Positions 1 through 8,542 of a stretch of 64,000 bases of DNA are shown in pieces. The translations under genes were made by a program, and so were the position numbers. Below the pieces are notes generated by a model. It had not been told where the DNA came from, made no database searches, and worked only from the letters and a program-made list of their open reading frames with translations. Within the stretch, counting starts at the first letter, position 1. Every line of letters starts with the position of its first letter. Source of the stretch: DALYLB01 sp033763135 (lineage in GTDB: Bacteria; Acidobacteriota; Blastocatellia; RBC074). Location: positions 33,048-97,047 of the forward strand of contig JANRKY010000370.1 in assembly GCA_033763135.1 (NCBI GenBank), in the 5' to 3' direction.

Positions 1-356
1 GCCGGCAGCGACCAGCGGCAGAGCAGCGCGATGTTCCGCGCCTTCTTCCCCCGCAGCGTTCGCGTCGCCGCCCCCGCCAGCCGGCGCACGGCATCCGACG
101 TGAACTCCGCCTCCTTGCCCCCGCCCAGCAGCAGCAACCGCCGCGTCTTCAGCCCCGCCGGATTGTGGATGTACGCGCTCTCTCCCGACTTCCCCGCGAA
201 CTCCCCCGTCTCGATCAGCGACGCAATCACGCCCTGCGTCGCCCGGTTCAGCTCGCCCGCCACGCCCGCCTCCAACGACTGCCCCTCGAAAATCACGGCG
301 ACCAGCGCGTCGCCCTCCACCTCTTCGAACCTGCCTGCAATTGCTTTTACGTCCAT
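1..356 (-). CDS. pepA: Leucyl aminopeptidase (M17), N-terminal fragment
   Basis: This minus-strand gene runs off the left edge of the window, so only its first 118 codons are present. Translated from the ATG at 356 it begins MDVKAIAGRF and contains the stretch LLLLGGGKEAEFTSDAVRR. That matches the N-terminal domain of M17 leucyl aminopeptidases: a central beta strand with a glycine-rich turn, then helices rich in Arg and Ala. The zinc-binding C-terminal catalytic domain lies outside the window. An AGGGG ribosome-binding site sits just before the start. It lies downstream of smpB on the same strand but is separated by a repeat-filled gap. The family call rests on motif memory of the N-domain only. 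Confidence 0.75.
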   Translation of the reverse strand, partial: MDVKAIAGRFEEVEGDALVAVIFEGQSLEAGVAGELNRATQGVIASLIETGEFAGKSGESAYIHNPAGLKTRRLLLLGGGKEAEFTSDAVRRLAGAATRTLRGKKARNIALLCRWSLP

Positions 357-370
357 CTCGAAACCCCTGA

Positions 371-509
371 TTAATTGATAATTGATAGTTGATAGTTGAT
401 AGTACGAAACCCGCGTCGAACGTTGATTTGACGTTGAAATCCGAATCGGACCGAGCCCATCGCGCCTGCACGCGATCAATTGTCAATTGCCAATTGTCAA
501 TTATCAACG
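371..509. repeat. AT-rich word repeat, inverted halves
   Basis: Positions 371-403 consist of the words TTGATAATTGA and TTGATAG in tandem. Positions 475-509 carry the same kind of word in opposite orientation (CAATTGTCAATTATCAAC). The two halves can pair. The right half reaches into the 3' end of smpB and supplies its last codons and stop. The DNA between them shows no gene. Confidence 0.8.
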
Positions 510-979
510 TCTCTCGACCGGCTCTTGAGCGCCGCGCGCGCTTCGCGTTCCTGCGTCTTTTTGGTTTCGGTTTCGCGTTTATCGTAGAGCTTCTTGCCCT
601 TGGCGATCGCGAGTTCGCATTTGATGAGATTGCCCTTGAAATAGAGCCTGGTCGGGATGAGGGTCAACCCCTTCTCCTGAATCTTGGATTGAAGCCGGAA
701 GATCTCGCGTTTGTGCAGCAGCAGCCGGCGCTCGCGCACGGGGTCGTGGTTCTGGCGATTGCCGTGCGAATAGTGGCTGATGTGCGCGTTGAGCAGCCAC
801 GCCTGTCCATTCTCGACCCGGGCATACGCCTCTTTCAGATTGACGCGGCCGGCGCGCGCCGATTTGACTTCGGTCCCCGTCAACTGAATGCCCGATTCGT
901 AGGTTTCGAGGATATGGTAATTGTGATAGGCGTCCCGATTCGTCGTAATGATCTTCAGTTCCTGTGTCTTTTCAGCCAT
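497..979 (-). CDS. smpB: SsrA-binding protein SmpB
   Basis: SmpB binds tmRNA and brings it to stalled ribosomes for trans-translation. The 160-residue product has the expected family length. Landmarks are TTNRDAYHNYHILETYESG near the N terminus, LTGTEVKSARAGRVNLKEAY, and the basic C-terminal tail with KGKKLYDKRE. It is followed 8 nt upstream by gpsA and probably belongs to the pgpA-cinA-plsY-gpsA run. The final codons (VDN, stop) lie inside the intergenic word repeat, so the natural C terminus may have been changed by repeat insertion. No tmRNA gene was recognised in the window. Confidence 0.97.
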   Translation of the reverse strand: MAEKTQELKIITTNRDAYHNYHILETYESGIQLTGTEVKSARAGRVNLKEAYARVENGQAWLLNAHISHYSHGNRQNHDPVRERRLLLHKREIFRLQSKIQEKGLTLIPTRLYFKGNLIKCELAIAKGKKLYDKRETETKKTQEREARAALKSRSRDVDN

Positions 980-987
980 TGAAAACG

Positions 988-1992
988 CTACATCCTCTCG
1001 GCCTTGAGCGGCCGTTCCATCAATTCGACCATCAGGTCGCGGGGGCTTTTCCCCTCATAAAGCATCTGGTAGACGCCGGTGGTAATGGGCATTTCGACGT
1101 CGAGCCGGCGGGCGAGTTCGCAGGCGGCCCGGGCGGTCTTGACGCCCTCGGCGACTTCGCGCATCTCGCTGACGATCTCCTGCAGGTTGCGCCCGCGTCC
1201 GAGCTCGAAGCCTACGCGGCGATTGCGGGAGAGATTGCCGAAACAGGTCAGGACGAGATCGCCCATGCCGGCGAGCCCCGCGAGGGTTTCGGGCCGTCCG
1301 CCCATTGGCGCCGCGAGCCGCGTGATTTCGGCCAGACCGCGCGTGACGAGCGCGGCCGCGCTATTGTAGCCCAATCCGAGGCCGGCGACCGCTCCCGTCG
1401 CGATCGCCATGACGTTTTTCACCGCGCCGCCGATCTCGACGCCGACCACATCGTTGTTGGTGTAGACGCGGAACCGGCTGGTGGAGAGCGCCTGTTGAAC
1501 GGTCGCCGCCCAGCCCTGCGAGTGGGAGGCGGCGACGATGGCCGTCGGTTGATCGGCGGCCACCTCCGCGGCGAAGCTCGGGCCGGAGAGCGCGACATAG
1601 CGCGGCTCGAAATGGTCGTGCAGCACGTCGCGCACGACCTCTTCCATGCGCATGCCGGTCTCGATCTCGATTCCCTTGGCCGCGCTGACGAAGATCATCT
1701 GCGGCCGCAGCGCCGGCAGCATCTGTCCGAAGACCTCGCGGCAGACATGCGAGGGAACGACGACGAGCACGATCTCGGCCTCGTCGAGCGCCTCGGCCAG
1801 TTCGTTCGTCGGCGCGATCGATTCCGGCAGCGCGAAGCCGGGCAGATAGACTGGATTCTCCCGCTGCCGCCGCAGCGCGTCCGCGACCTCCGCGCTGTGC
1901 GCCCACAGACGGACCTCGTTCCCGCCGCGCGCCGCCACCAGCGCCAGCGCCGTGCCATAACTGCCCGCGCCGATGATCGCGATCTTTTTCAT
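988..1992 (-). CDS. gpsA: NAD(P)-dependent glycerol-3-phosphate dehydrogenase
   Basis: GpsA reduces dihydroxyacetone phosphate to sn-glycerol-3-phosphate for phospholipid synthesis in the cytoplasm. The start is the ATG giving MKKIAIIGAGSYGTALA, which places the Rossmann GxGxxG motif at the N terminus; the reading frame extends further upstream but only as a shadow of plsY. The product is 334 residues, the usual family size, and contains the KGIE stretch (SAAKGIEIETG) and EIGGAVKNVMAIATG with the catalytic Lys. The ATG overlaps the plsY stop as ATGA, so translation is probably coupled. Its neighbour plsY uses the same product, G3P. Confidence 0.96.
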   Translation of the reverse strand: MKKIAIIGAGSYGTALALVAARGGNEVRLWAHSAEVADALRRQRENPVYLPGFALPESIAPTNELAEALDEAEIVLVVVPSHVCREVFGQMLPALRPQMIFVSAAKGIEIETGMRMEEVVRDVLHDHFEPRYVALSGPSFAAEVAADQPTAIVAASHSQGWAATVQQALSTSRFRVYTNNDVVGVEIGGAVKNVMAIATGAVAGLGLGYNSAAALVTRGLAEITRLAAPMGGRPETLAGLAGMGDLVLTCFGNLSRNRRVGFELGRGRNLQEIVSEMREVAEGVKTARAACELARRLDVEMPITTGVYQMLYEGKSPRDLMVELMERPLKAERM

Positions 1993-2612
1993 GACCTGGC
2001 CGCGGCGCCGAATCGATTCTCGGTCCCGGCCTGCAGACGCCGGATGTTCTCGCGATGCTTGGCGATGATCACGGCCGACGACGCGCAGAGCGCGGTCATG
2101 ATCGGAGCGATCCCGGGCGTCGGCTCCAACCACAGATGCACTCCCAAGGTCCAGAGCGGGATGAAGGCCGCGGCGACGACCGATCCCAGCGAAACATATC
2201 GCGTCCGCAAGAAGATCCCCAAGAAGATCGCAAAGGCCGCCAGCACCGCCCACGGCACGATCGCCAGAAAGACCCCCAGCCCCGTGGCCACTCCCTTCCC
2301 CGCCTTGAACTTCAACCAGACAGGAAAACAATGCCCGATCACCGCCAGCACGGCGGCGCCCGCGACGACCCACGAGGTCCCGGCCTCGCCCGTCAGCCGG
2401 CGCGCGACCCAGACGGCGGCAAATCCCTTCACGGCGTCGAGCGCCAACGTGACGATCCCTGCCGCCTTGCCCGCCTTGCGAGAGACGTTGGTGGCGCCCG
2501 TCCCCCCGCTGCCGGTTTCGCGCACGTCCGCGCCGCTCTTGAGCCGGACGATCAGAAACCCGAAGGGAATCGAGCCGAGCAGATAGGCGATGATCAGGGC
2601 AAGGGCATTCAT
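1989..2612 (-). CDS. plsY: Acyl-phosphate:glycerol-3-phosphate acyltransferase
   Basis: PlsY is an inner-membrane enzyme that acylates G3P with acyl phosphate, the first committed step of phospholipid synthesis. The 207-residue protein is almost wholly hydrophobic with about five to seven membrane segments. All three family motifs are visible: GSGGTGATNVSR, GHCFPVWLKFKAGKGVAT and KHRENIRRL. A GAGAGA stretch precedes the start at about 7 nt. It overlaps gpsA by 4 nt, and its start lies 13 nt beyond the cinA stop, so a common transcript is likely. Confidence 0.97.
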   Translation of the reverse strand: MNALALIIAYLLGSIPFGFLIVRLKSGADVRETGSGGTGATNVSRKAGKAAGIVTLALDAVKGFAAVWVARRLTGEAGTSWVVAGAAVLAVIGHCFPVWLKFKAGKGVATGLGVFLAIVPWAVLAAFAIFLGIFLRTRYVSLGSVVAAAFIPLWTLGVHLWLEPTPGIAPIMTALCASSAVIIAKHRENIRRLQAGTENRFGAAARS

Positions 2613-2625
2613 GACGTTTCTCTCG

Positions 2626-3861
2626 TTATTTGATTCTGCGCCGGAGCAGATCCAGCGCGGAGTTGACCGCGAGCGTGCGAATGAACTGCCGATCGCTCGG
2701 GAAGAACAGCTTGCGCACCTGCGTCGCCGAATCGTCGGCCAGCGCGAGATAGACCAGCCCCACGGGCTTCTCTTCCGTCCCGCCGCCCGGCCCCGCGATC
2801 CCCGTCACGCCGATGCCGAAAGTCGATCCCGCACGCCGCCGAATTCCCTCGGCCATCGCCTTCGCCACCGGCTCGCTCACCGCGCCATGCTCCTCGATCA
2901 ACTCCTTCGGGACGCCCAGCAGCGCGATCTTCGCCTCGTTCGAATAACTCACCACGCCTTCCAGAAAATAGGCCGAACTGCCGGGAACCTCCGTGATCCG
3001 CCCGGCGACCAGCCCGCCCGTGCAGCTCTCCGCCGTCGCCACCGTGTACCCGCGCCATTTGAGCAGCTCCCCGACCACCTCTTCGAGCGTCTGATCCTGC
3101 CGCGAATAGACGTACTCGCCGAGCGCCTCCTCCAATCGACCCGCCAACTCCTCGTTCAACCGATGCGCCTCGGCCTCGTTGCGCGATTGCGCCGTCAGAT
3201 GCAGCTCGATCTGTCCGTCCTTGAAAAGGATCGTCGTCGTGGGATTCTGGTATTGCGTGTAGATCGGCGCGGCCAGTTCGTCCACGCGCGATTCGCCCAG
3301 ACCGAAGATGCTCAGCTTCCGCCGCACGATATACACATCGCCCACGCGCCCCTTGAGCACCGGCGCCACGAGGTTGTCGAACATCGGCTTCATCTCGCGC
3401 GGCGGCCCGGGCAGCATCACGACCGTGCACGAGCCCTCGTTGACCAGCATCCCCGGCGCGGTGCCGTTCGGATTCGCGAGGATCTCCGCGCCTTCCATCA
3501 CCATCGCCTGCCGGGAATTGATCTCCGGCATCGGCATGTTCCGTTTGGCGAACCGCTCCCGCAGCGCCGCCAGAATCGCATCATCCAGGACCAGCCGACG
3601 CTTCAGCACCCGCGCAAAGATCTTCCGCGTGATGTCGTCCTCGGTCGGCCCCAGCCCGCCCGTCGAGATGACGATCTCCGACCGCCGCAGCGCGTCCTTG
3701 ATCGTCTCTTCGAGCCGCCCCTCGTCGTCGCCCACCACCGTCTTGAGCCGCACCTCGACGCCCATCGAATTCAGCCGCTCCGTCAACCACAACGAATTGG
3801 TGTCCACCCGAAACGGCGTCAGCATCTCCGACCCGATCGCGATAATCTCCGCATTTAGCAT
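2626..3861 (-). CDS. cinA: CinA-family competence/damage-inducible protein
   Basis: The 411-residue product has the two-part CinA layout. The N-terminal MoeA/molybdopterin-binding-like domain starts MLNAEIIAIGSEML and includes GGLGPTEDDITRK. The C-terminal PncC-like NMN amidohydrolase domain contains TAESCTGGLVAGRI and GVTGIAGPGGG. Family members act on pyridine-nucleotide by-products (NMN deamidation, ADP-ribose pyrophosphatase). The chosen ATG matches the conserved family N terminus and has a GGAAGA upstream; the frame is open further but that is shadow sequence. It lies between pgpA and plsY in a tight run. Confidence 0.95.
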   Translation of the reverse strand: MLNAEIIAIGSEMLTPFRVDTNSLWLTERLNSMGVEVRLKTVVGDDEGRLEETIKDALRRSEIVISTGGLGPTEDDITRKIFARVLKRRLVLDDAILAALRERFAKRNMPMPEINSRQAMVMEGAEILANPNGTAPGMLVNEGSCTVVMLPGPPREMKPMFDNLVAPVLKGRVGDVYIVRRKLSIFGLGESRVDELAAPIYTQYQNPTTTILFKDGQIELHLTAQSRNEAEAHRLNEELAGRLEEALGEYVYSRQDQTLEEVVGELLKWRGYTVATAESCTGGLVAGRITEVPGSSAYFLEGVVSYSNEAKIALLGVPKELIEEHGAVSEPVAKAMAEGIRRRAGSTFGIGVTGIAGPGGGTEEKPVGLVYLALADDSATQVRKLFFPSDRQFIRTLAVNSALDLLRRRIK

Positions 3862-3878
3862 AATCGCTGTCTTCCTTG

Positions 3879-4433
3879 TTACACGGCCAGCCACAACATA
3901 AACGAAAGCACGACCGCCGCATAGATCCCCGCGACAACGTCGTCCATCATCACCCCGAGCCCGCCCTCCAGATCCTGCAGCCGGTCGATGGGATACGGCT
4001 TGAACATATCGAAGGCTCGAAAGAGCACGAACCCCGCGACCATCCACCAGCGCCACGCCGGCCCGAGCCCCGCCAGATACGGCCCAATCAGCGCGAACGA
4101 GATCACCTGCCCGCAGACCTCGTCCATCACCACCTGCCCCGCATCCTTGCGCCCGAAGATCTTCTCCGCCCGCGTCCCCGACCAGATCCCGAGCGCCGCC
4201 GTCGCCACGCCGACCAGCAGAAGCAGGTTCTGCAGCAGCACGACCTCGCCCCCGAACTTCGCGATCAACCCATACGCCATCCCCAGCCCCACCAGCGATC
4301 CGAACGTCCCCGGCCCAAAAGGCATGAACCCCACGCCGAACCCCGTGGCGAGAAATACGGCCAGCCCATCGAGCGGGCCGTTGAGAGTGAGCGATCGGCC
4401 ACGTTTATCAGCAAAAGGTGAATGTTCAGCCAT
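3879..4433 (-). CDS. pgpA: Phosphatidylglycerophosphatase A
   Basis: PgpA removes phosphate from phosphatidylglycerophosphate to make phosphatidylglycerol at the inner membrane. The 184-residue protein has about four hydrophobic segments and the family signatures GTFGSLVG, the acidic QVVMDEVCGQVI block, and FRAFDMFKPYPIDRLQ followed by GGLGVMMDDVVAGIYA. It lies 17 nt before cinA and near plsY and gpsA, so three phospholipid enzymes share this run. No strong ribosome-binding site is visible. Confidence 0.95.
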   Translation of the reverse strand: MAEHSPFADKRGRSLTLNGPLDGLAVFLATGFGVGFMPFGPGTFGSLVGLGMAYGLIAKFGGEVVLLQNLLLLVGVATAALGIWSGTRAEKIFGRKDAGQVVMDEVCGQVISFALIGPYLAGLGPAWRWWMVAGFVLFRAFDMFKPYPIDRLQDLEGGLGVMMDDVVAGIYAAVVLSFMLWLAV

Positions 4434-4455
4434 GGTTTTCGGGCAAAGAAACGGG

Positions 4456-5832
4456 CTATACCACGCGTGCGACCAGGTCGTAGTCGTGCGCCTCGGCGAT
4501 CTCGATTTCGATCATGTCGCCGGGCGTTGCGGCGAAGCCGTCGGGCACGTCGTTGACGAGGACATGGCCGTCGACGTCGGGGGCCTGCGATTCGAGGCGG
4601 GCCTGGAGCAGGAGGTCGGTCTCCTGCGAGACGCCTTCGAGCATGGCGCGGAAGCGGCGGCCGATGAGCGCCTTGTTGCGTCGCTTGGAGATGCGGGCCT
4701 GTTCGCGCATGAGTTTCGCGCGGCGCGAACGCATCGTGCGCGCGGGGACCTTGTCGTCCAGGTCGTAGCCGTGCGTCCCCTCTTCATCGGAATAGGTGAA
4801 GACGCCGACGCGATCGAATTCGACGTCGCGGACGAACTGCATGAGCTCCTCGAAATCGGCGTCGGTCTCGCCCGGGAAGCCGACGATCAGCGTCGTTCGC
4901 AGGGTGATCTCGGGAACGAACTGCCGCGCGCGCGCGAGCAGTTTTTCGAGCAGTTGCCGGTTGCCGCCGCGGCGCATCCGCTTGAGCATGTTGGCGCTCG
5001 CGTGCTGGAGCGGCATGTCGAGATAGTTGCAGACCTTCGTCTCTTCGGCCATCGCGGCGAGCGTCGCGTCGCTGAGCGAGTTGGGATAGGTGTACATCAC
5101 GCGGATCCACTCGATCCCGTCGACGCGGGCGAGGCCGCGCAGCAGATCGGCCAGCCCGTCCTTGATGCCGAGGTCGAGTCCGTACTGGGTCGAGTCCTGC
5201 GAGATCAGCACGAGTTCGCGGACGCCCTGCGCGGCCAGTTGCTCGGCCTCGCAAAGGATCGAGCCCGCGCGGCGCGAACGATATTTCCCGCGCATCTGCG
5301 GGATCGCGCAGAAGGCGCAGGTATGGTCGCAGCCCTCGGCGATCTTCACATAGGCGAAGTGTTTCGGCGTCGCGAGCATGCGCGGGGCGGCTTCGTCGTA
5401 GAGATAGGTCGGCAGCCCGCGCGTCATCCAGGCGTTTGAGGCGACGAAGGCGGCGTCCCGGGCGGCGACGGCGGCCGGATCGACCGCGGCGATGATCTTT
5501 TCGATCTCGCTCGTGCCGAGGACGGCGTCGACCTCGGGCAGCTGGTTGAGCAGGTCCTGTCGATAGCGTTCGACCAGGCATCCGGCGACGACCAGTCGCT
5601 TGAGATTGCCCGACTCCTTGAGATCGGCCATCTCCAGAATCGTGTTGATCGACTCTTCCTTGGCCGACTGGATGAAGCCGCAGGTGTTGACGACCATCAC
5701 GTCGGCGGCTTCGCGATCGGTCGTCAGTTCATAGCCGTGCTGTTTCAACTGGCCCATCATCACCTCGCTGTCGACGAGGTTCTTCGGACAGCCCAGGCTG
5801 ACGAAGCCGATTTTTTGAATCTCAGATTTCAT
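4456..5832 (-). CDS. rimO: Ribosomal protein S12 methylthiotransferase RimO
   Basis: RimO is a radical-SAM enzyme that adds a methylthio group to an aspartate of ribosomal protein S12. The N-terminal UPF0004 domain has the three cluster cysteines C15, C51 and C85. The radical SAM cluster is C168-x3-C172-x2-C175 in EGCDHTCAFCAIPQMRGKYR. A C-terminal TRAM domain follows. Length (458 aa) and the opening GFVSLGCPKNLVDSE favour RimO over MiaB. It precedes pgpA by 22 nt. A large inverted repeat fills the gap on its 5' side. Confidence 0.96.
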   Translation of the reverse strand: MKSEIQKIGFVSLGCPKNLVDSEVMMGQLKQHGYELTTDREAADVMVVNTCGFIQSAKEESINTILEMADLKESGNLKRLVVAGCLVERYRQDLLNQLPEVDAVLGTSEIEKIIAAVDPAAVAARDAAFVASNAWMTRGLPTYLYDEAAPRMLATPKHFAYVKIAEGCDHTCAFCAIPQMRGKYRSRRAGSILCEAEQLAAQGVRELVLISQDSTQYGLDLGIKDGLADLLRGLARVDGIEWIRVMYTYPNSLSDATLAAMAEETKVCNYLDMPLQHASANMLKRMRRGGNRQLLEKLLARARQFVPEITLRTTLIVGFPGETDADFEELMQFVRDVEFDRVGVFTYSDEEGTHGYDLDDKVPARTMRSRRAKLMREQARISKRRNKALIGRRFRAMLEGVSQETDLLLQARLESQAPDVDGHVLVNDVPDGFAATPGDMIEIEIAEAHDYDLVARVV

Positions 5833-5849
5833 TGGCAGCTTTCAATCTC

Positions 5850-6015
5850 GGCCCTGGGACCGCCGAGCACCAGCTCGGCCCTGGGACCGCCGAGCACCAG
5901 CTCGGCCTTCTGTTTTCTATCAATTTTTCCTTTGCCGAGAACCGCCGAGCTGGTGCTCGGCGGTCCCAGGGCCGAGCTGGTGCTCGGCGCTCCCAGGTGC
6001 TCGGCGCTCCCAGGG
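5850..6015. repeat. GC-rich inverted repeat of 27-bp units
   Basis: Two direct copies of a roughly 27-bp unit (GGCCCTGGGACCGCCGAGCA and the following CCAGCTC) occupy 5850-5907. Reverse-complement copies, some shortened, occupy 5941-6015. The two halves could form a very long stem. It fills the gap between the 3' end of pcrA and the start of rimO, where a terminator or an mRNA-stabilising hairpin would be expected. No gene is seen in it. Confidence 0.9.
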
Positions 6016-6025
6016 CGCTCCCCGG

Positions 6026-8425
6026 TCAGGCCCGCTCCAATCCCGCGTACTTTTCGATCATCTTCTTCTGGCCGAAGCCGGGGAAGTTGATTGTCAGTTT
6101 GGCGTTTTCGCCTTCGCCTTCGCGTTTGATGATCAGGCCGGTGCCGTATTTCGCGTGGCGGACGCGCGTGCCGACCTTCAGGCCGCCGCCGGAAGAAGGC
6201 GCGGCGTCTTCGGGTTCGCGCCGTTTGGCGCCGCCGCCGCCAAAGGACGGCGTCTCGACCTTCTTGCCCTGGCGGGCGAAGAATTCGCGGACACTGTCGG
6301 TCGAGTTGTTCTTCGGGCCCTGATAGTTGGTGTGTCGTCGGATCGGCGCGGGCGCGGGCGGCGGCGCGACGGCGCGGGGCGCGCTGCCCGTCGCCGTCTC
6401 TCCGGTCTTGGCCGCGTATCGCAGCCAGCTCGGCCCCTTCGAGACGTCTTCGAGCAGATCGAGCGGAAACTCCATCAGGAACCGGGAGGGTTCGGCCATT
6501 TGTTCGTCGCCATAGACGCGGCGCTTCATTGCGTGCGTCAGATAGAGATGTTTCTCGGCGCGGGTGATGGCGACGTAACAGAGGCGGCGTTCTTCCTCGA
6601 GATCGTTGATGCTCTGGTTCGCGCGCGAATGGGGAAAGAGGCCCTCTTCCATCCCGGCGATGAAGACGACCGGGAATTCGAGCCCCTTGGCCGCGTGCAT
6701 GGTCATGAGCGTCACTTCGGCTTCCGCCTTGTATTGATCGGTGTCGGAGACGAGCGCGGCGTGATCGAGAAAATCGCGCATCGATTCATTGCGCTGTTCG
6801 GATTCGACGGCGGCGTTGACGAGTTCTTCGAGGTTGAGCAGCCGGGCTTCGGCCTCGTCGGTCTTCTCTTCCTTGAGCATTCGCTCGTAGCCCGTGTCGA
6901 TGACGGCGGCCTTGACGACCTCCGAGATCGGCTCGGCGGGGTCGTTGGCCTTCTCGACGAGGCGATTGACGATGTCGCGAAAGACGGTGAGAACGGTGAT
7001 CGCGCGCGCGGGCAGTTCGCTGCGCTGCAGGATCTCGCCGATCGCCTCCCAGTGCGAGAGGCCCGATTCGCGGGCGCGGCGATCGATCTCGTCGGTCGTC
7101 GTCCGGCCGATGCCCCGCGGCGGGTTGTTGAGCACGCGCGCCAGCGCGATCGAATCGTTCGGATTGAGCGCGAGCTTGAGATACGAAATGATGTCCTTGA
7201 CCTCGGCGCGCGCATAGAAACTGAAGCCGCCGACCAGATTGTATCGGAGCCCCGCGCGGCGGCAGGCCTCTTCGAACGAGCGCGACTGGGCGTTCGTTCG
7301 ATAGAGCACGGCGGCGCGCATGCCGGGCTCGCGGCGCAGGTGCTCTTCGATGCGGCTGATGATCCAGCGCGCCTCGGCCTCGCCGTCGAGCACCTGCGCG
7401 TAGCGAATCTTGTCGCCCTCCTCGGCGTTCGGCCGCAGCCGCTTGTCGAATCGCTGCGTATTGTTGGCGATGACGCGATTGGCCGCGTCCAGGATGCGCG
7501 CGGTCGAGCGGTAATTGTCTTCGAGCTTGATCGTCTTCGTGCCTGGAAAATCGCGTTCGAAATTGAGGATGATGTTGAAATCGGACCCGCGCCAGCCATA
7601 GATCGACTGGCTCTCGTCTCCCACCACGCAGAGGCTGCGGTTTGTCCAGAAATCGGCCGGGCGCGAAGCCAGATTGAGCGCGATGTCCCCTTCGACCAGC
7701 AGCCGGCAGAGCGAATACTGGATGCCGTTCGTGTCCTGAAACTCGTCCACCATCACGTGGCGGAACCGGTTGTGATAATAGCGCCGCGTCTCGGCCGAAT
7801 GGCGCAGCAACTGCACCGTGCGGATCAGCAGGTCGTCGAAATCGAGCGAGTTGGACGACTGCAGCCGCTGTTCATAGAGCGCATAGACGCGGGCGATCGC
7901 CTCGCGTTTGGGATCGCCGCCGCGCAGGGCATAGGTCTCGGGGTCTTCGCTGCGATTCTTTGCGCCGCTGATGGCGCTCTGCACCATACGGACCGGCAGC
8001 GTCTTGTCGTCGAAGCCGCATTCCTTGATGCAGTTGCGCACGAGTTTCTGCTGATCGTCCGCGTCATAGATCGTGAACGACCGCGTGTAGCCCCGGTTCA
8101 GGTGCTCGATGTCGCGGCGGAGAATCCGCACGCAGAGCGCGTGAAAGGTCGCGATCAGCGGCGAGCTGGTCCGCGATTCGGGCGGCAGGAACTTGTCGAC
8201 GCGCTCCTTCATCTCGCCGGCCGCCTTGTTCGTGAAGGTCACGGCCAGGATGTCGTGCGGGCGCACGCCGCACGAAGAGACCATATGCGCGATCCGGATC
8301 GTAATGACCCGCGTCTTGCCGCTGCCGGCGCCCGCCAGAATGAGCATCGGCCCCGACACATTCGTCACCGCCTGACGCTGTTCGGGGTTTAATCCTGCAA
8401 GTGGATCTGTTTCGTTCGAAATCAT
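6026..8425 (-). CDS. pcrA: UvrD/PcrA-type superfamily 1 DNA helicase
   Basis: This is an ATP-dependent 3'-5' DNA helicase of the UvrD/PcrA/Rep group, used in nucleotide excision repair and replication-fork rescue. Visible motifs in order are LAGAGSGKTRV (Walker A), TFTNKAAGEM, VDEFQDTNG (Walker B), VVGDESQSIYGWRG, and MTMHAAKGLEFPVVF. The C-terminal Tudor-like region typical of PcrA follows (VGTRVRHAKYGTGLI). The ATG at 8425 gives MISNETDPLAGLNPEQ, fitting the family start (799 aa). A TTG at 8488 lies one nucleotide after a perfect GGAGG, too close to be a likely start. Confidence 0.95.
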   Translation of the reverse strand: MISNETDPLAGLNPEQRQAVTNVSGPMLILAGAGSGKTRVITIRIAHMVSSCGVRPHDILAVTFTNKAAGEMKERVDKFLPPESRTSSPLIATFHALCVRILRRDIEHLNRGYTRSFTIYDADDQQKLVRNCIKECGFDDKTLPVRMVQSAISGAKNRSEDPETYALRGGDPKREAIARVYALYEQRLQSSNSLDFDDLLIRTVQLLRHSAETRRYYHNRFRHVMVDEFQDTNGIQYSLCRLLVEGDIALNLASRPADFWTNRSLCVVGDESQSIYGWRGSDFNIILNFERDFPGTKTIKLEDNYRSTARILDAANRVIANNTQRFDKRLRPNAEEGDKIRYAQVLDGEAEARWIISRIEEHLRREPGMRAAVLYRTNAQSRSFEEACRRAGLRYNLVGGFSFYARAEVKDIISYLKLALNPNDSIALARVLNNPPRGIGRTTTDEIDRRARESGLSHWEAIGEILQRSELPARAITVLTVFRDIVNRLVEKANDPAEPISEVVKAAVIDTGYERMLKEEKTDEAEARLLNLEELVNAAVESEQRNESMRDFLDHAALVSDTDQYKAEAEVTLMTMHAAKGLEFPVVFIAGMEEGLFPHSRANQSINDLEEERRLCYVAITRAEKHLYLTHAMKRRVYGDEQMAEPSRFLMEFPLDLLEDVSKGPSWLRYAAKTGETATGSAPRAVAPPPAPAPIRRHTNYQGPKNNSTDSVREFFARQGKKVETPSFGGGGAKRREPEDAAPSSGGGLKVGTRVRHAKYGTGLIIKREGEGENAKLTINFPGFGQKKMIEKYAGLERA

Positions 8426-8542
8426 TTCGTCTATTTCAGTCGTTGTCTTTCCGGGTGGCCGACAGGCGAAAATCCGCTCGTGAATCAAGCCTCCAAAGAT
8501 AACGGAAGGGCCGCGAAAAACAAAACGGGCGCCTTCGCCGGC

